From the NCBI GenBank assembly GCA_030544235.1, contig CM060484.1, positions 21,666,531 through 21,730,530 on the forward strand: 64,000 nucleotides of DNA, read 5' to 3'. The notes beneath the pieces were generated by a model. The model had not been told where the DNA came from and ran no database searches. It saw nothing but the letters and a program-made list of their open reading frames with translations. The first letter of the stretch is position 1. Each line of letters starts with the position of its first letter. This document shows, one piece after another, positions 49,452-61,796 of this stretch. A program made the position numbers and the translations under genes. The DNA is from Lepturacanthus savala. Taxonomy: Eukaryota; Chordata; Actinopteri; Scombriformes; Trichiuridae.

Positions 49452-51362
49452 TTTACTTTGAGCCATATTTCAGTAAATGTGAACAATGACTTATTATTGA
49501 ATAATCTGCTCTTTCTTTTTTGGATTCAGTGATTAATCAGCAATCAGCAAAACATACTGTGATTAGATAAAATAAATACTTGGGCATAAAAGTAACTATT
49601 TACTTAAAAGTTGTAGTGAGTGAGAGTGAAAGTTTATAGATAAAAAAACACATTTGAATAAAGTACAGATCCTCGAAAAACTACTACTTAAGTCATTGGA
49701 GTATTGAAGTTATTTTCTTTGTTATGGCCCCTGCATGGACATCACATTCTTCTAAATATTAAATCAGCACATTACCAACCAGCACTTGTTATTCAACAGC
49801 AAATATGATGAGTCAGTTTTGCCAGGAAGTCATTGAACACATGGTTGCTCAGGAATGTCTCTTTCCACTGTGTATACAACTACTTTTTGTGAATTTTAAT
49901 TTATTTGTATTTCTATTAGCAACATTTAATTCACATTGATAGACTGTTGTGAATGCACCAATATTTTGCATGAGGCTTTTTCTCATCTGTCTGGATAGAT
50001 GTTGCTTAATCACCTCAGAAATAAATAAGTCTTTACAAAATTATTGAGATGATGTATAATGTAGCGAATATTTAAACCTGTATGTTATGTTGTTAATGTT
50101 ATAGCACAGTTCTGCCTGCAGGAGGCAAGGTAGTTATGAGAATAGGGGAGCTGCAGCTCATATTGACTCCACACTAAACCTTTGCAAAACGTTATCATCC
50201 TCAGTGAGTTTATCACTTGTTTAATTCATTTTCATATGTTAACTGGTAATGAAAAGATTGATTAATTATTAAAGAATATGAAACATCAAGTCCTGAAAAC
50301 ATTAGAAACTCTCCAGAGCTACAGCCAAAAGTTTAGAAAATGTTCTTGATAGTTCAACTTTATAGTTGTTCTTGCAGTTCATGATAGCTGTATGTGTAGG
50401 TGATGTATGTGAACAGAACACATGTTCTGTCTTCTGTTTAGATTAAATTAATCTTAGAATATGAATGTCTCAGGATTGTTGAAATCATTTGATATAATGG
50501 AACTAAACAACATAGTCTGTTCGTTTTTATTAAATATATTCCCCATTATATTTGTTCATTTAAACTATTGAAGTTGACAGTTTCAGTCATTTAGAACATC
50601 AGAACAACAGAATAAAATACATTCTAATATATTTAGTGCAGGAAGATTTAGAATCAGTAAACTTTAGTTAGTGGAGACGAGTAGATGGACAAACATTGTC
50701 ACATTTATCAGATATCTGAGTATTATCAGCTAAATGATAATTTAACAGGAAATATGAAGGAAAATACTAAAGCTGTCCTCAACTAAAGACATTTTATTGA
50801 CTAATGATCATTCAACTTATCAATTATTTGACTAATTTTTAATTTGAGTTCATTGACAAATCTGTAGTTTTCCACCTTCAATAACAAAGAAGAACCTCTT
50901 TGTATTGAATGTGCTCATCATTTCAGAATATAATCGATTCAGCAGGAAAAATGCATAAAAATCAACTATGCGGCTGATAAACTAAATCGATCGATTTATC
51001 AGCGAATTAATTATAAGGGATGATCCCTACAAAACAGCTGAAGAAATCACATCAGATGATTTATAATGTTTAATAATCATTTTATTTAAGTAATCTGATG
51101 ATATAACAAAACATATCAAATAAAACATTTCTTAGAATTCAAAATTTAAATATGTCTGAACTATACATCAGGTACAAGCAGAGGCACATGTGCACACAGA
51201 CATACACACACACACACTATTGCACACCACCCTGTTTGATCCATAATGAAACATGTGTTTCTTAAATCATCTGTTTCTTATCTGTTGAATCCTGTTGGGA
51301 TGAGATGAGAATGTTCTTTTGTCTCGTTCGGACAGTTACAACAGTGACATGTGGGGACAGTT
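49452..51362. other. ved 3' flank, gene-free
   Basis: AT-rich. ved's 3' UTR lies at the right edge; aataaa-type signals exist on the minus strand but I cannot choose one. A (ca)n run lies at about 51205-51218. Confidence 0.45.
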
Positions 51363-53855
51363 TCAGTAGTACTGTGGATACGTCGGGTAGTGAGGGAGCT
51401 GCGATGTGGTAGAGGGTAGCACCAGTGGTGGGAGGCTGCTGTACTGGTAGAAGGACTCCAGAGGCAGCGAGGAGCTGAGCTGCAGGCTGTGAGGAGGCAG
51501 GTACGACGAAGCGACTGGAGCCTCCTGTTGATACCTGGCATAAGGCCCCGGTCTGTATGCCTGCAGCTCAGGATAATGTAGGAGCTGAGAGGCCACGTTG
51601 GCCTGACAGGCATGAGCCAGCGCGTCCTGCACCGTCCGCTTCAGCTTCATCCGCCGGTTCTGGAACCAGTTTCTGATCTGAGGGAGGAAGAAAAGTCTTA
51701 TTCAGAAAATTTCACATCAAAACCCCCCACACTGAAAAACTGACGAGTAAAGAAATACATTAACATTACAGGAAGGAGCAAATACTATCTTAATCAATGG
51801 CAAGTTTGTGTCTGCAGGACACAGAGCTGCAACTAATGACTATTCTGATTGTTGATTCATCTATTGATTATTGATATGTTATTAGGTTTATAAAAGGGTG
51901 TGAAATGTTGATCACTGTTTTCCAAACCTGAAGATTCAACCTAAAATGTGTTTTTTGTCCAGACCAACAGTCCACATCCTGTAAATAATCAGATATGTGG
52001 AGCTGGAACCAGAGAGTTTGGACATTTTCTTCTTAACTTACTGTATTAATTTGGCAACTGGATGGTTTTAGGCGATTAATGTAATAGATGGTAACTGAAT
52101 GATTGATGGACTAATCATTGCAGCTCTATAAGACATATTGGAGGCAAATCTGTTACAGGTTAGAAAAGTGATTGATTTTCTAGCACTGAAAACATGTCTC
52201 TGAATTTATATCTTTTGAATAAATTGTTTCAATTCTCTTTGTCCAGTGTTCACAAATTCAATAAATTAAAAGTTTAAAAAATTCAAGTAACATATATTCA
52301 AGATTCCCTAATATGGCCAAAATCAGATCCTAAAAGCAATGAGGCAGAATTGATTAATCCTCTGTATCCCGAATCTTTAATCTGAATCTGAATTTACTAA
52401 AACTTCAGAATCTGAATTTGTGAAAAAAAACAATGAAAAATAAAAAATAAGATATCGAAAGAGATAAATTCAGATGCTAAAAGTGCAGAAATGTAATCAA
52501 ATCTCTGTCTGCATCTTAAAAATCTATTAACACTATTCACAATTTCAATTCAGAAAAGCACTGTAAATATCAAATTTCTGTGATAGATTGACGATGATAA
52601 TGGCTGATATGTGAATCAGAGGTAAGGACGTCACCTGTTTGTCGGACAGGTTGAGCTTCTTGCAGAGCTCGGCTTTGTCTTGTGTTCCCAGGTAGGTGTT
52701 CCTGTTGAAGGCCCGCTCCAGGCTGCTGACCTGATCCGCAGTAAATGCTGTCCGGGGCCGCCTCCCCAGTGGTGGGGAGGCCGGCAAGGTAGGGATAGCG
52801 GGGGACACAGAGTGACCCCCTTCACTCTCATAGCCAGATGTCTCCTCCTCTGTCCCACTGCTGAAACCTTCTGCTCCTGCACAGAGGATTTATCTTTCTC
52901 AACAATTCACATCCTCCATCACAAGTCAAAGCAAAGTATTTAAGCTATTTAGTCTATAACAGTCAGAAAATAGTGAATATTGTTTATTAAAATTTCAAAA
53001 AATCGAAAAATTGTTTGGTTTAGTGTCAGGGAACTCAGAAAACCTTCACATTTTCTGTTTTCTCTTTAAAAAATGATTTTATTTAAAAAATAATGGTGGT
53101 TTAATTCCCTAATCGATTCATTAAAGGTTTAATTCATGCAGAAGCAGCATGATTTTAACAACTTTACACATTTTTGAGTAGTTCATTTAAAATCATAATA
53201 ATACATTATAATAAAGCATTGTAGAATATTGGAGCTTCATCTAACACCTATTCTGATATTTGATTAATGGATTAGTTATTGGTTCATTAAAGTGTAAAAT
53301 GTGGATCATTGTTTCCCAAAGATGAAGATTCAACCAAAATTTTATTTTTTTTTTGTTCAGACCAACAGTCCATAATCATCAGTTTACTATTATAGAAGAC
53401 TAAAGAAAACAGAAGAAGAAAACAGAAAATAATCAGATTTGAGAATGTGGAAAAAAGAGAATTTGGATATTTCTTTAAAATGACTCAAATTGATTATCAA
53501 ATGGTTGGTGATTAATGTAATAGTTGGTGATTAATTGATAAGGGACTACTTGTTGCAGCTCTACAGTGTGTTAAGTAAGTGTGTTAAATGGTGTTAAGTG
53601 TGTTAAATTGTATTTCTGAAGCAGTAAACAGTAATGTAGTAACTTACCTTGTGTGCTGTGGGACCTTTGAGAGTTGCAGAGGCCAAACACTTCCTGCCGC
53701 TGTTGCTGTTTCTGCTGCTCAGGGACGTGTTCTATCTTCTGCCTGCCGTAGAAACCCGGTAAGCTCTCTGCATCTGTTCCGCAGGCAGCAAGAGTGTCTG
53801 GACCTGCTGGCTGGCTGCTCTGAGCCATCCACTCAATAGAGAAATGACTCCTCAT
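51363..53855 (-). CDS. ved: Vent-family homeobox protein, three exons, 254 aa
   Basis: Exons on the minus strand: 53855-53648, 52876-52635, 51677-51363. All junctions are GT-AG and phases agree (1, then 0). The N-terminus MRSHFSIEWMAQSS matches the FS-[ID]W-[LM]-[AS] start of Vent/Vox/Ved proteins. The homeodomain is at about 107-166: RRPRTAFTADQVSSLERAF..., then IRNWFQNRRMKLKR, with Q50 (156) and N51 (157). Exon 3 continues TVQDALAHACQANVASQL, then a Tyr/Pro/Ser-rich tail ending YPTYPQYY. Vent-class proteins are transcriptional repressors that promote ventral fate downstream of BMP in early fish and frog embryos. Homeodomain residue 47 is Asn (153), whereas classical Vent proteins have Thr. 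Both introns contain a MITE. Assignment to ved rather than vent or vox rests on overall resemblance. Confidence 0.78.
51822..52128 (-). mobile_element. 'gctgcaac' MITE, copy H (ved intron 2)
   Basis: The best-ended copy: starts cagagctgcaactaatgac and ends gactaatcattgcagctctat, giving inverted termini of about 15 bases. The left and right flanks suggest but do not prove a short duplication. Confidence 0.85.
53230..53564 (-). mobile_element. 'gctgcaac' MITE, copy I (ved intron 1)
   Basis: Reverse copy with accaacagtccataatcatc and actattatagaagactaaag inside, ending cttgttgcagctctac. Confidence 0.8.
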
Positions 53856-53994
53856 GGTACCGAGAGCTGTAAGTTTCCTCCTTAGAGAATATCCCAGAGA
53901 ATAACAGAGAGAAAGTCCAGTGCAGGAAAAGTCCTTGGGTCCTGTGGTGGTGTGGTCCTATGAGAACAGTGTCTGCCCCCTTGCAGCTGCTCTG

Positions 53995-54002
53995 TATTTA
54001 TA
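53995..54002 (-). promoter_or_regulatory. ved TATA box
   Basis: TATAAATA on the gene strand, 140 bases upstream of the ATG. It places the likely start of transcription near 53965 and a 5' UTR of about 110 bases. A focused TATA promoter is typical for a tightly regulated developmental gene. Confidence 0.65.
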
Positions 54003-54041
54003 GGAGGCCTCCGTCCTCATTTTCAAACACCAGCTCAGCTG

Positions 54042-54050
54042 AGATCAAAG
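54042..54050. promoter_or_regulatory. Candidate TCF/LEF site near ved promoter
   Basis: agatcaaag matches the TCF/LEF consensus (A/T)(A/T)CAAAG and lies 40 bases upstream of the TATA box. Fish vox/vent/ved genes respond to BMP and Wnt8; the site itself is only a sequence match. Confidence 0.35.
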
Positions 54051-54354
54051 CTCAGATCCTCCCTCCTCCCTTCAGTTTTCACAACTGGAGTAATTAAGAT
54101 GTCTCATTCAGCCTCAATGAGGCTGTTACACACTGGCTCCACTGAGTCTGGGAAGAGCAGCGAGCCCCCCCCTCAAACACACACACACATACCTTCAGCC
54201 CAGCGTCTGCTTCTCCTCTGTGACTCATCCTTCTCTGTTATTGATCAGTTTGATCAGTTGAGCTGCAACAATCAGTCAATTCCTCTAAATTTAGTGATTC
54301 CAGCTTCTCTCAAAATGAATATTGTTCTGGTTTCTGACAGTAAACATCTTTGAG

Positions 54355-55440
54355 CTTTTGACAAAATTAGAAGATTTTTGAGAAACTGACATATTTGTTG
54401 TTTTTTTTTACATGTTACAAATCAAACTAATTAATTAATCAATAATGACAGCAAACTATTTTTATTGCAAAAATATTATATTTTATTAATGGTTGCTGCT
54501 TAAAGGTTAAGATTTGCTGTTATCTTTATAAACTGTTCACAGATGAGTTTTCTATGTGCATGAGTTTCTTCAAGTTCATCAGTGAATCCTGTTCAATAGA
54601 TTGAACAATGAGTGATTGATAGAACATATAAAATAAAGTAGATTAAGTGTTAAGTGTTTGTCAGATTCACAACTGATCCTCAGGAGTAAATGACGTCTTT
54701 AACGATCGTCTTTCTTACACTTCTGCAGATTAATCAAATAAAATGATCATTAGGTGATGACCATTATTCTTTTCTGTCAACTCACCAGTTACGTAAAAAC
54801 TTCCATTAACCGCATTTCAGGTGTAGAAGCAGCAAAATGAGCAGTGAGTGGTTTAATATCAAATCTGATCCAGGCTGATCCCACAGATTAAAGGTGACGT
54901 TAGTGATGTTTAATCTTTTCTGAAGCTGATTGATTAGCTGCAGGATTAACTTTTGGTGTCATTATCATGAAACAAGATGATCCAAGGATAATTATAGATC
55001 AGTAATCACAATTTTCTGTTATAATGTCATATTCATATTATTTATTGATGCCATTGAAATAATCACATGTAAAGAAGTATTATCAGTGTCATAATATTAT
55101 ATTATTAGCATTTACAACTACATATTTGATAAGATGAACATGTGCCATGTTTATTCATTAAACTGCAGCATTAACTTTATACTGTTGTTCAGTAGGTCAG
55201 GTGACATTATTAATGTATATGAATTATCACATTTTATTTCACTTTTACCTTCAATTTTTATTATGATTCCCTTTGATGTGTAACTCTAACATTTAACTAT
55301 AATATCTATAATAGTCACAGATTTACAGCAGTAACATTGTTATAAATTGATTAAAGCTCAGCTGACTGATGATGTTTATTTTCCCAATGACTTTAGTAGA
55401 TTGTTTTTTACTTTTTATGAGCTGTTGTGTCTTGCTGCTG
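54355..55440. other. ved upstream, AT-rich
   Basis: No gene or named repeat recognised; long A/T runs. Confidence 0.45.
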
Positions 55441-55450
55441 TGTTGGTATC

Positions 55451-55640
55451 AAAGCGCGGAGCCGCTTTGAAGCGGCGCAGTATCCGTTAATGAGCTATTA
55501 CAGCTCTGTCGCGCCGCGCTCTGCCGCGCCGCCGCCGTGCGCACAGACGCCGTCTGGGGGCGCGGAGACAGCGGATCCATCCAGAGCCTGATCACTCTCA
55601 TTATCGTATCAATGGCTCCTTCTTACTGATTGATCCGATT
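55451..55640. promoter_or_regulatory. CpG-rich island-like block 1.6 kb upstream of ved
   Basis: The dense CpG core (55451-55575) contrasts sharply with AT-rich flanks and includes gccgctttgaagcggc, an exact 16-base palindrome, and gccgcgccgccgccgtgcgc. It is followed by gattgatccgattaatcc, which holds two GATCC/TAATCC (Otx/Gsc-type) words. No ORF fits. It may be an enhancer or an unannotated non-coding promoter. Confidence 0.35.
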
Positions 55641-57299
55641 AATCCTTTAAACTCACAATGACTTCGAGCCACGCACCATCATGCACTATTTGCACACAAA
55701 CAGCGGCGTCTTCCTCCAGAGACGCGGCTCCACTGCAGCACGTGATGAAGTTATATGTGATGTCAGACCTGATCCCCAAAATCCCCAAACACCCAATTTA
55801 GCTTTGGAGAAGAAACACAGGTAAAGAAGGCGCCACAGAGCGCGTAAGCATCCATTACGCATGCGGTAAATAGTCCCATCAGAATCCTGGATTGATACAC
55901 TGAACATTGATAGATGTTTTCTCTGTTGTTCTGCTGACAGGAACAGACCCATCAACAAATAAAGGATCTATGAGTCAAATTTTGGATTTAGTTTTCCACA
56001 AACTAGACCAAACTGCCGAAGTTTAAACAATGAAGTTAAGCGCAAACAGTAAAAGTTTTCATTATGCTTTAGATAAATCAACTACTCATTTATTTTACTA
56101 TTTAATTTCCGGTGGCGGACACTTTATAAAAGTAGAAATATTGTTGTCTAAAAATAAAAACAAAATAATAATATAATAGTAATAAAAAGTAAGAAAGACA
56201 GAATTTTGTCTACTCATCATGGTCGTCACATAGACGTCCGAGAAAGCCCAAAGATGTCATATTGTACATTTCACAGCAATAAACGCATTTTTTTTAAGTC
56301 GAAAAACAATTAAAAATATCTGTGAGGAAACTTCTCAGTGTTCATTAGAAAAAGGGAAAATGGAAACAGCCCTGAAGCAGTGGCTGCTTTTTCTCCAGCA
56401 TTACTGTAAAACTTCACTTTACTTTAGTTGAACCAAAATAAAAAGAGCAGGAGGTATTGTTTGATCTCCATGTAAAAGCAGCTGCTGAACTGAATGTTTG
56501 ACACATTTCCACCTCTGAACTTTCATGTTTTCTAAGGTTTTAAATCATTTAAATGCGTCCAAACATAATGAAGGTGATGCTTTTTACCTTAAGTCTCAGG
56601 AGCATTTTTAACAAACCAGAAGCAAGCTTCCATAAGCTCAATCTTTTTAAATCAATAAAAACAAATTTGAAAATGATTGTTTATATGCCAAAAATGACAT
56701 TAATCACCACTTATTATTATTTTGATAATTAACCCTCTATTGTATATAGTGATGCCATATGTCAATAATTGCTTTATCTTAATTTTTCTAAAAAGCTGTG
56801 ATATAAAATCTATATTTTTACAGTTAGGCATGAAAAGGGGGCTTTTTATATTTGAAAGACATACAATTTATGAGATCACATGATCAGGATATTCTGTTTG
56901 CTCATGGACATTTAACATCATTGTCTCACAACCAAAGGTTCTCTTTTATTCAGAATTTGGAAAACTTTTCATCAAAAATTGAACAGACTATCTGGGGTAA
57001 GTAAACTTTATTTTTTTTCATTTATTCATTATTTCTTAATTTTAATTTTGATGTTATACATACATTTTTTCTAATATTCTAAAAAAAGATTTCTGCCATA
57101 TGACAAGCAATGCAACACAAATATGGAAAATTCTTACTGCATACAACCTAATGGAGTCCCATTGACTTACATAGAATGAAACCATCATGGGACCATGTTT
57201 ACCTACTTTACTTTTTTAACATTATTTGAACCGTTATAAGTAATACAAACATTTAAAACATTTTTTTTTACAATGTTTAAGTAATACTTCATGCAATAG
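55641..57299. other. Gene-free stretch
   Basis: No supported gene; the short open frames have no homology I recognise. Confidence 0.45.
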
Positions 57300-57577
57300 A
57301 GAGTTAACCAACTAAAGACAAAAATGTCTATATTCATTGGTTCTGCTTCTGAAATCTGATTATTTTCTGGTTTCTTTAGTCTCCTATAATATTAAACTGA
57401 TCATCTTTGGGTTGTGGACTGTTGGTTTGAACAAAAAAACATTTTAAGCTGAATCTTCAGCTTTGAGAAACAGTGGTCATCGTTTTACACAATTTTAGGG
57501 ACCAAACAACTAATTGATTGTTTCAACAATCAATAAATTAATATACTACCAGAATAGTCATTAGCTGCTGCTCTAGT
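57300..57577 (+). mobile_element. 'gctgcaac' MITE, copy J
   Basis: Forward copy with gtctcctataatattaaactg and ggttgtggactgttggtttg, ending cattagctgctgctctag. Confidence 0.75.
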
Positions 57578-58712
57578 TGATGTGTAAGAAACACTGAGGA
57601 GAACAAGCTCAAGCAGTGAAGCAGATTCTAACTCTGATTGTGTGTGTGTGCGTTGCGGGTCTCGGCCCCAGCCTGCTGCTGTTGTCTGTGGGGCAACAAT
57701 CTCCTGCTGAGCTTCTCTTTGATTGGATCCATTCGGCTCTTTCATGTCTAATGGGCCTGTTTGCTCCTCTGTTATGGACACAAACACACTTCGACCCCCC
57801 CTGAGAGGGGACAGGAGGACACCAGGAGACCAGGCGGAGACACAGACCCCGACACACAGTCCAGGAGTCTGTGCTCTGATCCCCTTTAGTCCTTTAGTGT
57901 TTATCTAACACTAAGCTGATCAGTGAACTCAACAACACGTTTGTCCGACTCAACACTTCCTGATTCTCTCTGTTGCTTCTGAACTTTAATTTTTAACAGC
58001 AGGTCACATATAAAGTTTAATCCTTTAAAAAAGTTCTAACTGTCCAGCTGAAAACTGTGATGTGTTGTTGAGTAAGTAAAGCTGCAATGATTAATTAATC
58101 AATTGCCAAAATGAATCAGATTATTAATTAATCATTTTTCAGAAAGAAATTTGTACTTGCTTTTTATTTATGTTGGTAGAATTTTCTTCTTTTGTGTTTC
58201 ATTATCTAGATTTTTTTAATGAAATATGAATGAATAAAATAAATTTAAAAAATGCAATAAATAAGTGGCAGATAAACCCACATTTGATGCTGCGAGTAAT
58301 AATCCAGGTAGCACCATGTTTGAATTAATAAAATGAGAAAATGTTATGAACGTATCTGCTGCAGATCTGAGTTAAACTTAAAGGAATGTTGATTTAATAC
58401 AGAGAAAAGTCGACTCAACATGTTTATGAACAGTGAAACTAAAGAACAGCACTCAGGCTGACTTCAAACAGGCCGTTTGTCCTGGAAAAGGCCAAACTTG
58501 TAATTAACATGTTCGTTTGTTTTCAGTTTAAGTGTTTTAAAAAGAATAAGAAGTTGGAACAGGACCATCTAAGGTTGAATGGCTCCTCCATGCAGATCAA
58601 GGTGCTGATGACGCCCAATAATCATTGATCCTGTGCTCAGGCTCCAGCAGGGTCCCGCCCCGTCTGTAACCATCATTTAAAGCTCTTCCCCTGCTCTATT
58701 GATCCCTATCAA
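57578..58712. other. Gene-free, partly GC-richer
   Basis: 57600-57890 has higher complexity and a ctttgat (TCF-type) word at 57717-57723, but no coding homology. 58080-58140 is a short diverged MITE end. Confidence 0.35.
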
Positions 58713-58743
58713 CCCCATCAAAGGCTCCTGGGCTTTGATGGGG
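58713..58743. promoter_or_regulatory. Inverted pair of TCF/LEF-like sites
   Basis: ccccatcaaag (58713-58723), 9 bases, then ctttgatgggg (58733-58743): a perfect 11-bp inverted repeat whose arms each contain ATCAAAG. The flanks (58640-58830) are of unusually high complexity for this region. It may be a regulatory element or simply a hairpin. Confidence 0.35.
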
Positions 58744-58839
58744 CCAGCGGGACAAGTCCCGGAGAACAAGCAGGCGCTGCGACTCCTCATCAAACAGGAT
58801 GAGGCCTGATGCTGAAACTCAAATGTGTCAAGATGCATA

Positions 58840-60579
58840 AAACCTGAGGGTTTCTGCTTCTAAAGCAGCAAATATCCACTGAAAGGTTAGTTAATGTTTC
58901 AATTCTACTGTAACATCTCTGATTACTGACACAGACTTAACATTAACAGCTTCTGTTAGAGCTGCAATGGAAATAACACATTTATTCAGCTTCTGTACTT
59001 AATTCTGAGGAATATTTGTGGTGCTACTTTATACATTACACAGATTTATTTACTTTAAATAACATACTTTAATATAATTTACATGTTACACTATATAAAG
59101 TGTATTATTACTACTGCTACTATAAAAAACCCTGATAGACTTAAATATAATGATGTAGTACTACAGTATTACTAAAATACCAAAAGTCTACATTTTTTTG
59201 TTGTCTCCACATAAAAAAACATCTAAAAACAAACATCATTTATTATAATAGTAAAACACCCTAAATGGATCTGACATTTTTGCTTAACTATTAGTAACAT
59301 TTAAAATTTAATTTAACTTAAGTAGTTGTAGTTCAGTCAACAGTATTTACATTTTTTAGTCAAGTAAAGTATTTTAGTTTCTTTATTCATCAACAAACAT
59401 GGAACATATCAAGTTTATATAGCATATACAATACATTTAAATTACATTGGGTATGTATTTAAAAATGTAAATCTCACATATAAATGATGCTTTCCTTTTG
59501 ATAAAATAAAAAAACCCTATGTAGAGCAGTGAAGAAGAAATATAAATGGAAAAAGACTTATGAACACATATAAACACACACTGAAACATACACAGTACAG
59601 GCCAAAGGTTTAGACGTCACTGGCGGCTCCGGGGCTGCATCCAAAACCACCAACGGAGTAGGCAAAAATGAGGAATGCACTATGTGGAACGTCCAAATAC
59701 TTTAACTAGGCTTTAAACTAGTACGCGAACGGTACGCGAACTGGTTTAATACATCCAGTCATATTTTGCAGTATGCAAGTGAAACACACTACGCTATCCC
59801 AGAAGTCACCGGGAGGTCAATAACTGCAGTAGAAGAACGTCCCCCCCCCCCCCCCCCCCAAACAATATAAATTCAGCTAAGAAACTCCTCTTTTGAGATC
59901 TTACTTTAACATAAAGTTGAGCAAGGCCAAAGGAAGAATAAACAGAATAAACATTGCGACTTTAATCTGACTTACACACACACACACAAATTAATGAATC
60001 CTTCTCACTATTATTTCAACCACATGAAAGTTATGCTTAAGGATGCATTACCATGATATTTTGAATTCATCATTCAATTAAGAAATAAACATTGTGACAA
60101 GTTATTGCAAAGTTTTTGAATTGGTCCATATATCTCAGCTAAGAGTAATGAGAGGAATAAAAGATTTTAATTTAGTTTTTAAAACGTAAGGTCTTTGATT
60201 TTTCCATGAATATATCTTACCAAAATCAGAATCATAATCATATTGGTCATATCAGATATTTCTTTAGTAATATCCTTCTTGTATATTGGGGTATGATTGA
60301 TGGTATGAGGTGTGATACATGATTGACGTGTGACTAAATAAGAACTTTTCCCAGCTGTGCTGTAGTTGCTGTACTAAGGTGTTGGATGCAGCTCGGGATT
60401 CTCGGCCAACTGGAACTGTGGCTGTAAGGCGGTCAGTGCCCGTCGTGGTGGCAGCCCCCAAACCCGCTGGTGGACACCAGGAATGAGGGATGTTGTTAAG
60501 CTGAAAAAGGGAGTCCGACAGAACCTTTTTGGCCTGTGGGACTCCCGAAGCAGCTGTTGGGTATCGATGTGCTAAGGGA
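58840..60579. other. Gene-free stretch; poly-C at 59841-59859
   Basis: Contains a 19-base C run, and near 59690-59780 a segment (aaactagtacgcgaacggtac ... gcagtatgcaag) resembling a fish nonautonomous DNA element. No gene recognised. Confidence 0.45.
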
Positions 60580-61796
60580 AGCACAGCCATGGCGGTTGTG
60601 GAGGCAAAAACTCCGGCAGAGTTTCAGGAACCAGTGTATGGTCTGAAGTAGTCAAAAAGCTCCTCAGTGGTAAGGCCCCGGGGTTGAGGTTCGCCCAGAG
60701 TTTCTCATAGCCCTGATTATTTACACAAATCTGCAACATTGCATGGACATGGGGGGCAGTGCCTCTGCAGACTAGCAGTGGTGATTCTTCTTTTCAAAAA
60801 GGGGGATCGGAGGGTGTACTCAAACTACAGGGTGGGTGGGGGATCACACTCCTGAGCCCCCCTGGGAAGTTCTATTCTGGGGTGCTGGAGGTCCGTAAGA
60901 TAGTTAAATAGATAGAACCTCAGTTGAACCAGTGTGGTTTTTGTCCTGGAACTGTGGCTCAGTTCTATACCCTTAGCGTGGTCTGGAGGGTGCATGGGAG
61001 ATCACCCAACCAGTCTACATGTGTTCTGTGGACTTGGAAAAGGTATTCAACTGTGTCCCTGGGGAGTCCTGTTGGGGGATGTTCCGGGACCACGTATGGT
61101 GTTCCGGACTGACATGAGCCATCCGGTTCCTCTACACCCAGTGCCAGGGTCAAATTTGTTCCCAGTGGGAGTTGGACTCTGCCAAGACTGCTCTTTGTTA
61201 CCGATTCTGTTCATAACCTTGTGGACAAAATTTCTGACATAGCCAGGGCATTGAGGGGCTGCAATTCGACGACCTCAGGATTGGGTCGCTAACCTTCAGC
61301 TCTCGCTGGAGTAGTTCGCAGCAGAGTGTGAAGTGGCTGGGATGAGAGCACCTCCAAATCTGAGGCCATGGTTCTCAGCCGGAAAATGGTAAGTGCAACC
61401 TCTAGGTTGGTGTTGAGATCCTGCCGCAACTGGAGTAGTTCAATTATCTCAGGGTCTTGTTCATGAGTGAGGGAAGGATAGAACGGGAGATCGATGGGTG
61501 GATAGGCGTGGCTTTTGCAGTGATGTAGACTCTACACCAGTCCATCGTGGTGAAGAAGGAGCTGAGAAAGGCAAAGCTCTCAACCACAAGCTTTGGGTAG
61601 TGACTGAAAAGACGAGAGTGCAATTACAAGCGAAAATGAACTTTCTTTGCAGTGTGGCTGCACTCTCCCTTAGAGATAGGGTGAGAAGCTCAGTCTTCTG
61701 GGAGGAGCTCAAAGTAGAACCGCTGCTCCTCCTCATCAGAGGAGTTGAGGTGACTTGGGCATCACCCTGGAAAAAGTGGAAGAAGGCCAGGTGAGA
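60580..61796 (+). mobile_element. LINE reverse-transcriptase remnant
   Basis: Plus-strand RT blocks in shifting frames: GDRRVYSNYRV (near 60805), QCGFCPGTVAQFYTL (60930), the V-DLEKVFN equivalent of DLEKAFD (61030), VGVGLCQDCSLLPILFI (61170), then LWVVTEKTRVQLQAKMNFL and ALSLRDRVRSS (61590-61690), which is the C-terminal region. Stops and frameshifts are numerous. The order and motifs match a widespread teleost non-LTR family. The catalytic ADD region (about 61290) is not recognisable. Confidence 0.8.

Noticed and set aside
52631..52882. 83-aa alternative frame over ved exon 2
   Set aside because: Out of frame with the homeodomain; the homeodomain frame joins exons 1 and 3 in phase.
57616..57804. 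Short ORF starting with a hydrophobic, signal-peptide-like stretch
   Set aside because: 62 codons, partly derived from a GTGTGTGTGCG run, with no splice partner or homology.
60264..60590. 108-aa minus-strand ORF
   Set aside because: Next to or overlapping a LINE remnant on the opposite strand; no homology recognised.
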